The translations under genes and the position numbers were made by a program. A stretch of 64,000 nt of DNA from Forficula auricularia (taxonomy: Eukaryota; Arthropoda; Insecta; Dermaptera; Forficulidae), in the NCBI GenBank assembly GCA_024734495.1, contig JALMQS010000887.1, positions 735,115 to 799,114 of the forward strand, read 5' to 3'. Below the pieces are notes generated by a model. The model searched no databases. It was not told the origin of the DNA and was given only the letters and a program-made list of their open reading frames with translations. Below, one piece after another: positions 1-13,300 of this stretch (positions within the stretch are counted from its first letter, which is position 1; every line of letters begins with the position of its first letter).

Positions 1-803
1 GCATTGAACGATCAATTTGTCATTCCGTCAGCAATACCAAAAAATTTGAAACTCAATAGACTTTATCCTTATAATAGTAGCTATCCTTCAGAAAGTTCAT
101 ATATTTTTACCTATTATAATTTTGGAGTTACAACTAGATAAATTATTGTCATATCTCAGTGTTAATACCTAAGTTCAAAATTATAATAGCTAAAATTGGA
201 GTAATTTTTGAGACGGACTGATAAGGAATTAAGTGGATATTGATGAGGCAGTCCAAGAAGAAGATAATATTCTTTTATCTAAACCGACGCAGGGTTTTGA
301 AACAGTGAAGGAAACTAACGTGGGAACTTCTGTCTCCTCTTTGTTACTGCCACTGAAAGAGGAGACAGAGGGGAATGCCGCATTGGATTTCCTTCACTGA
401 CTTTTCAAACCCTGAAGAAGGAGGGAATAGCCTCCGAAACGTCGGTTTTATGAATAAAAAGATAGTGTAAATTATCTTCTTTCTTTTTTTTGACTGCCTC
501 ATCAATAACAACATAATAGCTAAAAATCTGTAAAAATTCTGAGGATAGCCACTATTATAAGAGTAAAGTCTTACAGAGTTTCAAATTTTTTGAACCATTA
601 CTTTGGCGGAATAAAAAATTCATCGTTCAATACCAAAAACTCCATATGTTATTTATTATAGATGGGAAAATTGCATTGCTGTTCGGCACAGGTTAAAATT
701 GAGATAGAGACTTGAAACTTGGGGGATATTTTTTTTATTTATTTCGCACCATATGAGCCTTTGTCATCGTAAAAATTCGAAAATACCAATAATAAGGACC
801 ACC
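1..803. mobile_element. foldback element (right part) with nested foldback
   Basis: Inverted arms 1-200 and 505-640 (TTGAAACTC...TTATAATAGTAGCTATCC) plus an end TAAGGACCACCC at about 795-803 match the complete element at 35366-36002. A second foldback (about 213-505, AGACGGACTG...) is nested in the centre. Confidence 0.82.
412..446 (+). other. hammerhead-like core in foldback loop
   Basis: CTGAAGA, one extra A, stem GGAGG/CCTCC, then GAAACGTCGGT. Matches CUGANGA-stem II-GAAA with an additional base before stem II. Confidence 0.35.
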
Positions 804-819
804 CAAATGTACAGTACTG

Positions 820-855
820 CTGATGATGGGCCAACAACCCGAAATATATTGAGAA
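820..855 (+). other. hammerhead-like core
   Basis: CTGATGA, extra T, stem GGG/CCC, then GAAATATATTGAG. Same motif as 12903-12940. Confidence 0.35.
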
Positions 856-1039
856 TTTAAAAACTAAATAGCTTAACTCATATTATTTTATTTTTCCTCA
901 CTGTGAAACACCACCAACTCCAACCTAGTATAATCAAATAGAAAGAGCCCCTAAAAGTAAAAGGACGTAATTAAAATTCAAATAAATAAATACATAAATT
1001 TAAACTAATAGATAGAGAAGAGAAAGTACGTGAGAGTAC

Positions 1040-1327
1040 CTTGTTTGGGGCTGGTGTCAAGACCAATGGCAAGGGTTGGGTGAGACTCTGGGCAGTGGTG
1101 ATGAGATCTCTGGCCCAGAGCCAACCCTTGGAGGAGGCGTCGAGAATGAATCGCAGGGCCAGTCCCGAATTGGGACAGGAGCTGAGCGAGCGCCCGAATA
1201 GGGACAGTGCAGCTGACTCCCGTTCCAGTTCATCACGTCTTGCATTGAGCCACAGGTGGTGTAGAGTCGACTCGTGTGCAGATAAAGACACAAGGGTCAG
1301 CCAGGGACGGATCACCGAACAAAGTAC
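1040..1327 (-). CDS. Mab-21-like gene, exon 12 (last in window)
   Basis: 96 codons, phase 0 to 0, donor AACAAG/GTACTC. Encodes SVIRPWLTLVSLSAHES and ESAALSLFGRSLSSCPNSG. The acceptor (GTGTGTAAAG) has a poor pyrimidine tract, so the exact start is less certain. The gene continues beyond the left edge. Confidence 0.58.
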
Positions 1328-4300
1328 CTTTACACACACACACAGAATTTAATGATTAATTTCAATTTAATTTTATTTATTTTCTTAGAAAGACGGACTG
1401 GTAAGCGAAATAAGTAGGATATAATGAAAGGCAGTCCAAATTATTTAAATTTTTTTATTCAAATACCGACGTTTCAGAGACCTTTTCTGCCCTTCTTCAG
1501 GGTAATGAATAGTTATACTCATTAACTATTATATAATGAATAGTTATACTCATTAACTATTCATTACCCCGAAGAAGGAGAGAAAAGGTCTCTGAAACGT
1601 CGGTATTTAAATAAAAAAATTTTAATAATTTGGAATGCCTTTCATTATAACCTACTTATTAATTTCAATTTATTAATTTCAATTTATTATTATCATTTGG
1701 TCCAACTTAATAAACTTTAATATATGTTATTGGATAAAATATACTTGGTAGGTTTCACATTAAGATGCATGTGTAAGACAATGTGAAACCTACCAAGTAT
1801 ATTTTATCCAATAATTTTAAAAAATGTTTCACCAAGAACAAACACCAAATTCCTAAAAAACTATTTAATATTGGAATGTATCTAATTTTAATTTTTTTTT
1901 TTTTTTTTTATAAAAACAAATAAAAATTTATTGATTTTTTCGAAAATAACAAATTTTTTTCATTCCGAAAAGCGAAATCTTTTCGGGTTAAGCGATTTTT
2001 GTTTCGTGCTAAAAGAAAAAAAATGTATGAAAATACCTAGTAGGTACGCTTTATTATTTTGTGTTAACCGACTTTTCATGTTAAGCGTTTTCGCGTTAAA
2101 CAATTTTCACTGTAAATCGATTATTCTTGGGTAGCAACGATATACAAGAATTTTGAATACTTTTTCTTTTACGGTAGTTAGACATAGTAACATTTATTTG
2201 TAACTAATTCTTTGAAATACGTAGAACTACATAGTTACTTATTCAAAATAAAAATTAATTAGTAATTAGTTATTCAAAATGAAAGCAGCTAGCAATTACA
2301 TGTGTCTCGAAATTGAAATAACTAATTCCTTACGGGTTCTTACTAGTTAAAACGCGTTTTACTGAATACCTTTGGGGCAACTAGAGTTTACTGATGTTGG
2401 TTGAGTTTGTTTCAAAGGTCTAGAATCTTCATTTTTGACCTTCCGCCTCATTTTGGGTGTTTATTTTCAAAAATTTTTTAACTAAAATGTCAAAAATTAG
2501 TTCTTACTAAAAAACGGGTTTTTACTTCAACATATATATATATATTATATGCATCAAGCAGAGAATAATGCCATTAATTTCTCCATTTAACTAGAAATTA
2601 GTTGTTCAAAATGGAAGTTTCTAGTGACTAATTCCTTATAATAGAATTAAATATTAACTAAAATCTCAACTATTTCCTCGAAATGGAAGCACTATTAGTT
2701 AGTTTCTTAAAATGGAAGTAACTTTTAACTTGTCCTTGAAATGGAAGTATAGTAACTATTATTTAATTTCTCAATGTACGTAAATAGGTAAATAGAAACA
2801 TTTTCTCAAAATAGAATTAGCTATAGCTAGTTTTTCAAAATAAAAATACCGTTCCTCAAAACTAAAGCAACTATTAACTAGTTCCTCAAATGAAAGTAGC
2901 CATTATCTAGATTTTCGAAACTAATTGCTTGTACTTATTAACTAGTACCTCAAAATATTAACGCTTTGACTTGAAGAAAGCCCCCGATTTTGTAAAATTA
3001 AATTGCACACCTTATCTGTATCAGCGGCAATATGAAGAAGAGCGAATGCGTGGCCAACAAGGGCTGCATCATCTTGGATGGCGGAGACATCGGGATGTAG
3101 GGCGGATTCTTCTTTGACTCGATGAAGAAACGTTTCAGCCGCAGTTTTTGTCCCGGGGGAACTCTCCTGACAAATTTGCTCCAATAAGTGTCGCGCTAGT
3201 GAATAAAAAAATTAAAGTTAAATTGAAAATATGTGGAATAAAATTTTTTAAAATTTCCATTTGCTTGACCCAACAAGTAGATATATGTATTTGTATAATA
3301 ATTGTGCAGATAAAATTGGTGTTTTCGCTTATTTTTTCGGAATATCTAAGAAATTATTACTTATTTATTAAATTATTTTTATAGATATGTTTTTAATTAT
3401 TTTAATTAACTAATATCTTAAGAATTTTAAAACATAAGTACTTGAAACTTAGAGAGAGTAGTCATTTTCATTGTAATGTATGAATAGGTACACAAAAGCT
3501 TTAAATTAAAGACTCTAGAGGGCAGCACTTTATGGGAACACCTGTATTTAGACAACCAGAACTAACCAAAAGCATGCAAATTGCATTCTTCAGGCTTTGA
3601 TTAAGTTATATTATTTTTTACCAAAGCAGAATTAGACATCAAAAATTTTACTAGATGAAGGAGGAGGTATCAGCCAAAGATGGAATCACTGGGTTCAATA
3701 AAACACCTTTAATGAGACGTTTCGGCCTAAATTTTATTTTGCCATCTTTCATTGACTGAAGATGGCCAAATAAAATTTAGGCCGAAACGTCTCATTAAAG
3801 GTGTTTTATTGAACCCAGTGATTCCATCTTTGGCTGATACCTCCTCCTTCATCTAGTATAGTTTCATCACAGCCACGAACTCTTACAATATTCATCAAAA
3901 ATTTTATTCCAATTGAAAATAGGATGTATAGCATAAATTTTATTAAAATAAAAAATTAACCAACTTACTTATCTGAAGTAAATCTTTCATATGTTCTGGG
4001 AGATCCTTAATTAATAAAGTTGAAGTATTACTTAATAAGGACTTTGGACGTGAAGTGCGCAACATAGCATGGAGTAGTTGAGAGATGTATTGCAATTGCT
4101 GGGGTGAATAATGACCACTCTGCAAAGTATGTTAGATTTTAGCACAAGAAGCAGCTATTTAGCTAAACTAAAATAGTCTAGTCCAGGGTTTCCCAAAAAT
4201 TTTCTACGACGGAATACCTTGTTTATATTGTAGAAAAAATAGACATTGGCGAAATTTTCAAGCTTTAGAAGCACTTGCAATCAGTGAATAACAAACATAT

Positions 4301-7300
4301 TCTTATGTTAACCGATAGTTTTCTACCATATATATCAGGGGATTAGTTTGCATTACCTTGTTAATTCATTTTATATAGAGACTGGATTTCTATGCAATTG
4401 CATATTTTGTTTACCGTCACATAAGACCCAGGAGATCAATTAACTAGCCGAATCATGCATCTAGGATACTATTATAGTAATGCATATTTTTTCATATTTG
4501 AATAATAATGGAAAAAATTGCATATTTGAAGAATATTGCATAAAATTGCATAATTAAAGGATTTTTACAAATATTGCATACTTGGCGGCAAATACAGATG
4601 TTTTAAAAGTACCTAATCTTTCGAGGGAAGAATGAAAAAAAAGAAGAAATAAAACAGGGAGACACATAATTTTACGGACGATATTTAGAAAAATACTTGT
4701 TGTAAACATAAATTATTCACAATTACAATCAAATTTAAATTATTTTTGAGATTCTATGTCAATTATTTCTTTATTAATTTATTATTTGTACATCAATAAG
4801 AAAACGTTCGTTGTTAATATAAAAAAATAAAAGCAAAACGATCGTGCCTGTTAAATAAAACTACTCCCCATCCCCGTATTTTTTTCGTTCACATTTTTGA
4901 TACATTATTATATTTATTATGTTGATTATATTCAAGTGAGCCTATTATTTCTTTGAGTATAAAGATTTTTTAAAATGTAATGAGAATGTTGTGAAATTTT
5001 TTAACAAATAAAAGAACATATTTGACACTTGGTGTCTATTAGTCAAGTCATCGAACGCTCAATAAGGGTGTATAGAAAACATTTTAGAGGAGAGAATTTT
5101 TTTCTTATGGAATGTGTTTGGGCTAGTTAGGAGGTAAAAATACTAAAAGTTCCCTAGTCCTAGCTACCGGGCTTAGGGGTGGAAGGGGGGTGGAAATGTC
5201 CCGTTTTTTGATTTTTTGCTTATAATTATAATAACCTTTATTTATTTATCCAGTGTGGATAATAATAACACAGATGTACAAGTGAACCATTCACTCAAAA
5301 ATACACTTTCTCATGCATTCCCTTACATACATGTTAACTATTAATAATAAAAATCAGTCAAATTATAATATTATATTTATAATATTATACGGTGGGTCTT
5401 AGGGAAAAGGTTACTCTTAGCAAAATAAAAGCATATAATATTTACTACAAGATTGCTTCTATCTAATTTTTCTCTATTTCTTATGGTTTTTGAGATATTT
5501 GCCCGCGAATATCGTTTATGCATTAAAAAATTAAATTTCCTAAATTTTTCGTCAAATTGTGTCTCAATCATCTCAGCCTTTCGTTTTACAGTAAAAGTCT
5601 CCAAAAAAGAAGTTGTAGAACATTAAATTTCCTTTGAAATGATATATACATTTATGATTTTATTTTCAAATCGTCTGGAGTTATAGCAATTTAAAAATTT
5701 CAGGTCGATTTATATATTTTGTTAGAAAACCCCGCAATAGCCCAGTATATAGTGGGGTTTCAGCTTACTTTAATTGCTAGACTTTATCTATAGTCGTTTT
5801 ATAATCCATACTTCGCTATAGATAAAGTAGTCAAAAATTATAGTGAATATAGAATCTCAAAATTGAGTATGTTGGCTACATCTCAATTATTCAATCCTTT
5901 ATATCTCAATAGTTAGTTTTATCAAATTATCTTCTATTTAATAAAATATTAAGCATTTTATTCTGAATAAAATGACACCTTAATTTTGAAAATCGGTTTA
6001 CAATTAATCGAGTTATGATGTTTTTTTTATTGTCATTATTATAGGTTAGTCATGGTTAATTGGATGAGGTGAAATCGGCCATCATCGAATTTTGAATATT
6101 TGAATTTAAACTTTATTCATTTTCCAATGCTGCCATCTTGTATCGATTTGTTCAACTCGCTTGGCAAATTAATTATGAAAATTCAAATCGGTGGTTGGAA
6201 TCCAGCACTATCTTTTTTTTCATTTACTTAAGAATAGCTAACTATAACTAAAACCACCATAACTCGGTAAATAATTAACCAATTTCCAAAAATAAGGTGT
6301 CATTTTGTTTATAAATAAATTATTAAAATTTTACTAGATTTAAGATGATTTAAAAAAGTTACAATTATTGATAAATAAAGAATTAAAAATTGACAGCGCT
6401 GCCATTTTAAAAATTTAAGCCTGTATTCACTGTAATTTTTCCTTTATTAGCAACAAGTGAAGATGTGCCAATTTAAATTTACTGAAAAAGATTTTGGGAT
6501 ATACATATCAGATTAAAGAAACAAGGAAAGTTCGACATTTTTTATTAATTTTAATCTGTAAATTTGAAAATTAATTGCAAAGAACGCTTTTTAATTTACC
6601 ATACAGGGTATGGTCAAGTATTGTAATCGTGCATGAAAAAAGTGGTTTTTTTCCATCTTTTTTTCGAAATATCTCAAAAACGGCTGAAACAATTTTGATT
6701 AAAAAAAAAATTGAGCGAAACCATGACATTTCGGTCTACAAAAAAGCCCAAATAAGTGAACATTGAAAAAATTATATTTTTCGAGATAATAATTGTTTTG
6801 TCAAAATGTCTGTTAGTCTGTCTGTTAATCTGTCTGTTAGTCTGTCTGTTAGTTAATCTGTGCGTTACCAAATGATTGTGGTCGAGCTAGCTTAAAAACT
6901 AGTGTGAATATCAAAATCAAATTTCACAGGTAGTTTTGGCCCATTGAGATTACGAGCTGATTAGATTTTGGTGCATATTCACCCAAAATTAAAGGGGGTG
7001 GAAGGGGGGTTAAAAACTAAAAATCTAGGTTATTTCAGCAAACTTAACCAAATTTTGTATACATAATCAGCGGGATCCCAGAAGTCTAAAAATGCAAAAA
7101 CTAACCGCCCAAAATGAGGGGGGGGGTATAGGGTGAAAAAATGAAAATCTAGGCTCTTATACCAAACTCAACCAAATTTTGTATACATAATTGGTGGGCC
7201 CCCAGGAGTCTAAAAATGCAAATACTAACCCCCCTCCCCAACATGATTATATATAATTTTATTAAATATAATTGAGGGGCCAGGTTGTATGGTAAAGTCA

Positions 7301-10300
7301 AGTGGATGGCCACATCAGAACACGTCAGCTTATTTTTGTTATAGCCTGTTATTTGTCGCTTTTAAGCATTATAAGTATTAAATAAAATAAGCCTTATATT
7401 CATTTTAAAAATGTACTAATTAAAATTGTTTCATTATTTTTTATTAAACTTAAAAATTTATTAGATAGTGTTAAAAAAGTACAAATTTAAAAAACAGGTG
7501 ACATAATAAATAAACCATTCTAGGCTTTTACGAAACAGTTATTCATGTTCAGTGGAACACCAGTATTCCGCTAAACATAGTCTGGGAAACCCCGGTTTAG
7601 TAAAATTGCATATTATGTACATACAGGTTTGGAATTGCGGGGAACTCTGGGTGGTGCCATGGCGTCGACAATATGCCGCCATCGAGTCAGAAGAGCTTCT
7701 TCAGGACTTGGCCCGAGGGGACCAAGAGGTTGTAGTACCCCTGGACGGGTATCCGAGTGCAGTGAACGTAACAACGATTCGATAGTAGATGCGTCTGGTA
7801 AAAATGAGAAATTATTAATAGCAATTTCACCCGGTAAGGCCGCTGTCAGATGACAGTATACACTTTAAAGTCATTTAAATACAATTCTTTATAAAAACAA
7901 TTCAAAATATTTTAAGAAATTCTCTCTTTATTATGGAAAATCTGAAAAATAGCTGCTTTATGCAAGAATAATAAAGAATCTATGAGTAGTAGTATTAATT
8001 ATTAATTAATATTATAATAAATATTAATAAGGTCTTTTCAATGATGAAAATTAATAAAAATAAGAATCGTACTCTGCTTACAGATGTTAATTTAGAAAAC
8101 ACGTTGGGCCTATGAACTAGTGACCCCAATATTGATATTCTTGTTTCTCAGCTCCAAACTCAAGTCCCTCATTATTTTTCATTTGATTTTTCCATCTTTT
8201 TTTTTGTTAATTTGCTTTTTATGTATTATATATTATAGTATTATAATTAATCAATAAAAATTATCGCTAGTTTATTCACTACTATCTATTTATTTCTTAC
8301 CTAAGGCCCGCGACCTGATTAAGTCCCGAAATTACGCCCTCAGCTAAGCAAAGGTTGCCCATACCTGATTTAAAAGAATCATTGAAGGAAGCTTGTAAAG
8401 TCCTCCTTGTTTTTTTAACAGCGCTAGTTTGAATGTATGCCTTGATTTTAACATAATCTTCATTGAGTTCTACCAGAGCTTCTTCAAAAGAAAACGCTAC
8501 TAATATATTAATAAGAATAAATACTTTACGATATTTGAGATTCACAATTTTAGATTCAAACAAACATTCACGCCAAAATATAAGTGTAGTTTCATTCCTG
8601 TGTGCCGTATTTTACTTGTGGTGGTATTCCTAATTTATTGTTTTTAATTTTTTAAATATCTGTGTATTTTTACTTTCTTGAAAATGATAAAAACAAACAA
8701 ATTGAACATTTGTAGAAATTTTGAATTTTCATGAATGTTATTTGGACATGTTACCTTGATGCCAAGCTTCAGAAGGCCAACCAGTGGCCTCAAGTAGATT
8801 AACTTCTGGAAACCAAAAGGACCGTATTCGGCCAGTTTTCAGCTGTTGGCAGAGAGTGTCAAGTACGGTGAGAACACGAACTCCCAAACCTCGTGTACAC
8901 GACCACGAGGCATCTAAAGGCGACGAGTGGGATTCAGTGTTGAACCAGACCAAAGTGGACACGTGGGCAGGTGTTACAACTTTACAGCCATCCTAAAGAT
9001 AGAAATATTATATTTAATTAAAATTTAAAAGATTCTTAAAAGCCAAAACAAGGTTTGATTAGATGAACTTGCAAAATCTTATAAGTCCGATTTTTTCAAA
9101 ACCCGAATTTTTTGTTTTTTAGAATAGAACGATACACTAGAGAACTTTAAATACGGTTTTGTAAGCTTTCATCCTCGCCAAGAGGGGCTTAAAATTTAGT
9201 TAAATTCCATTGATCAAGGAAGAAATTCACCATGAACGTTTGAAAGATTGTTTTTTATTCCAAAATTGATTAAAGTACATCAAAATTATGTTAGATGGTG
9301 CTAATGACGATCACTTTAAGTAGGTATTAAATACTTTTATAGAGAATTAAACTGCAACGGATCGATACTAGAATTTTATAAAACTGTCTTTTATTGAATA
9401 AAATATTAAGAATTTTATTCTGAAAAAAATGACCCCTTAATTTTGAAAATCGGTTGACAATTAATTGAGTTAAGATGATTTTCATCATTAGGTTAGTCAT
9501 TCTTAATTAGTTGAAATGAAATCGGCCATCATCGAAATTCCATCACATGTTAATATAATTTAGTTTAATTTAGTACCATCTTTTGTCAATTCATTGTCCT
9601 ATATCGTCTAATTAGTTTTGATATTTTAAATACCTGAATTTGAAGTTGATTAATTTTCCACTACTGACATCTTACATCGATATGTTCAACTGTTTTATCT
9701 AATTAATTTTGAAAATTTAAACGTTTGAATAGTGATTGAATCCAGCACCATCTGCTAGATTTGATTTCATTTATTTAAGAATAACTAGCCATTACTATGG
9801 AAATAAAAATCCACCATAACTCAGTTAATAATTAACCGATTTGCAAAAATAAGGTCTCATTTTGTTTATAAATAAATTATTAATATTTTATTAAATCTAC
9901 GGTAAACTAATAAAAGTAACTATTATTGATAAGTAAAGAATTAGCAAATATTTCAAGTGTAATTAGATTGAGAATATCTTAATTAGAATAATACGGGTGT
10001 TCTCATATAATATAAAAAAAATATTTAAATAATTTATGGAAATTAACAAAAATTGCTTTAAAAGTATTTCATTTGAAATAAAAATTAGAAATTTATCCCA
10101 TTGGCAGATTAAAAAGTTTAAGCTTTCAAAATATAATAGATCAGTGTTTCTCAACCTTTTGTAGAGCGAGGAACCCTAGAGCATTTATATTGATTTCTGA
10201 GGAACCCCCTAGGACTAAAATATGAGATATTATTTAATTTTTCGTCAAAATATCAACATCATGCTACTTCCCGAATATAACATACCAGTTGCCAGATTTT

Positions 10301-13300
10301 CAAAATTTGCTAGATTTTGGGGGAAATTGAGTACAAAAACTCCGCATTTTATATTACAATACCTAACATTTTTATCTTCATGAATAATATTATTATTAAA
10401 TTTTTTTGGTAATGTCATTGGGATACCCATATGCCCCTTTCGGATCGGTCAGGGTTTTTTTTACATATTCAATGTATACTCATAAATAATATTCTCATCT
10501 ATTTGAAAAGCAATATTATTTCAAACGTTGTTTTCATTTTGTTATTATGTTACGTAATCGTTGTATTATAATTTAAGGAACTTTAGAGTAGCAAAAATGG
10601 TATCACTGGCATAATAATAGTAATGTTCACCGCATTCTTAAGTAGCAATGGTTTTATTTGACTATAAACTAATACTTAGGGCCAGTTGTATGTCGGTTTG
10701 TAAAGTCTTTGTTAAAGTTAACAAAAGGTAAAACCTTAGAATCCACCTTGTGCACAGCCGGATGGTCAATCAGATGACACGCACTTTCATCTGATTGACC
10801 ATCCGGCCGTGCACAAGGTGAATTCTAAGATTTTACCCTTTGTTAACTTAAAAAAGACTTTACAAACCGACATACAACTGGCCCTTAGACTCTAAATTTA
10901 GTATTTTTTTCTTTACATGACAAATTTTTTGAGGTGATACTCTAGGATTCCACGGAACCCAGATTATAAAACACTGTAATAGAGCACTGGTTCTTTAACC
11001 TTTTAAGCCGCGGCCCACATTTGAGAAATATGTCTAGCGTCGCAACCCAAAAAAGCCAAATTTTTACATTACCTTTTTAATTCATACTTGAGAAATTTTC
11101 TTCAATTTTACAATGATGTCCTTTTTATTACTCAGATATATATTTTTTTAAACAATTAAGATAAAAAAAAGGTACTTTTCGATCCAAGGAAAATTTAATA
11201 AAAAAGAACGTATTTAAAAAAGTATTGAAAAAATTAAATGTTTTTTCAACTTATTGAAAATAAATGTAGTAAAATATTTAAATATTTTAACGACTCGGCG
11301 CGACCCAAAGAATATGCTTTCATGACCTATAGGTTAAGAACCACTGTAATAGACCATACATGGACGTCCGATTTTCTCAGGCATGGGGGGGGGGACAGTA
11401 CACCTCATTGATTTCTACTTATGAATATATACTTGCTGTTAAGTTGATTTGAATATTAGCTTAGGGGGAATACCTGCAGAGGAAGTGTTGGCAGCCCGAG
11501 TCCACCTAGGTCGGCACGTGTACACCTTCCGGCCGCCTGTTCAATGAGTGCAAGGCAGACGCTTAAGGTCCGTCCTGGAAGACTCTGTGCTGGCCATCGT
11601 GCACTCAGGTCTGCCTCTGCAGACAGAGGACTCAGGCGCCAAAGAGAACCCCGTTCGCCAACACCCCCGCGACGCATGGCAAGGGGTGGAGCGCCCGACA
11701 CGGCGTAACACCCCTTCACAACATAAAAAAGCTTCATCTAGAGACATTTATTAGAAAAAATTAGCTTTTTATTTTTTAACTAGAAGACGCACGGGCCTTT
11801 AGCCCGGCGTCACCTCGCCCCTGGCGGGGAGCGTCTCGTTTTATGGTTAAAATTTATATATATATTTTTTTCTTTTTTTTTAATGATATTGATGTGAGAA
11901 GGAGATACACCAGAAGGTGAATCCCCTAAAGGCCTGTATGGGCTGGCCCCTCCATCGTGAAAAGAACAGAGCAGAAGGAAAAGAAGCCGGGATCACGAAC
12001 CAATCTCAGAAACTTAGATACAATTCAATATCCAATTTACTAAGGTTTTAGGGGCTTATATACAGGGTGGTCCCGGATTCATGGTACAAACGTTAATGGT
12101 AGGTACAGGACATTGCAACAATGAGTTATTGTATAGGAATGTATAGTCGCAAGTGACGCGGTGAGGCGTAAACAGGGGAAATAACGGCTATACATTATAC
12201 ATACATTATACACTATATTACTATTACACTATACATACATATACATATTACATATACTTATTACACTATACATTCCTATACAATAACTCATTGTTACAAT
12301 GTCCTGTACCTACCATTAAAGTTTGTACCATGAATTCGGGACCACCCTGTAGATAATAGCTGTCCCGACTACGCGTTGCTGTGACTAACTCTTATGTTTC
12401 ACGCCTAAGCCACTGGACGTATCGAAACTATATTCGCAACATATGTTCGTTTGGTGCTCCGATTGGTATATCTAAATTTTGACTCAGGTTTATAATTATT
12501 GTTCCCTTAACCAAAAATAATATTGACAGTTGAAAGATTTCCAAAAAGCTATTATCAGCCATCTTATTTGTTTGCTTATACCACCCAGAGAGGCGCTGGC
12601 GTTGTTTCCTCGAAAAAAATATTTTTTGCATGCCACAGGTGTGATATCTATAAAAACACGCGTGTATTTGAATGGAATGTTGTGTGAAAATTTCAAAGAA
12701 ATCGGTGAATAACTTTCGGAGATCCTTCAACGTATCACTTAAGCGTGACAGTACATTTTTATTTATATAGATTAATAAAGTAAAGGGAGTGTAGTTTCAC
12801 AATGAATGAAATAAAACTCAAAGAGGTTTACACAGACTCAATATATTTGAGGTTATTAGCCCATCTTCAATCAAAACTAATAATAATTTAATCTGTAAAC
12901 TCCTGATGATGGGATAATAACCCGAAATATATTGAGTCTGTATAAACCTCTTTGAGTTTTATTTCATTCATTGTGAAACTACACTCCCTTTACTTTATTA
13001 ATTAATATCATATTTCACCTAAAACCCACACCACTTTGCCTAAGTAAAAAAAAAAAAAACTTATTTTTTTATTTTTTTATTTCATTTTTTTCATTGTTGA
13101 CTTATGTCCCGAAGCCCCAAAATTCAGTTACAAGACTCAAAGTGGGATCGCGACCCTTAGTTTAATAAGCACTGATATATATTTTAATTGAAAGTAAAAA
13201 AACTGATTAAATTGCTCTTACTGTGTTCATCAGCTGGTAATACATGAGCGCGTCAGGATGATAGAGAGGGATTCTTGTGGGAAAGTCCGAAGCATGTGGC

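Larger units (their letters stand above)
4194..7594. mobile_element. old hAT-like element filling one intron
   Basis: Left end CAGGGTTTCCCAAAAATTTT, right end TCTGGGAAACCCCG, subterminal GGAATACC inverted at both ends; flanking octamers GTCTAGTC and GTTTAGTA agree at 6 of 8. No transposase visible. It contains other repeats, including 5930-6380 and 6592-7330. Confidence 0.6.

Noticed and set aside
1057..1352. Alternative frames over exon 12 of the Mab-21-like gene
   Set aside because: Only the frame joining phase 0 from exon 11 continues to the donor at 1040.
12428..12730. Overlapping 60-100 codon ORFs on both strands
   Set aside because: No domain, no splice context, and both strands are open by chance in similar measure.
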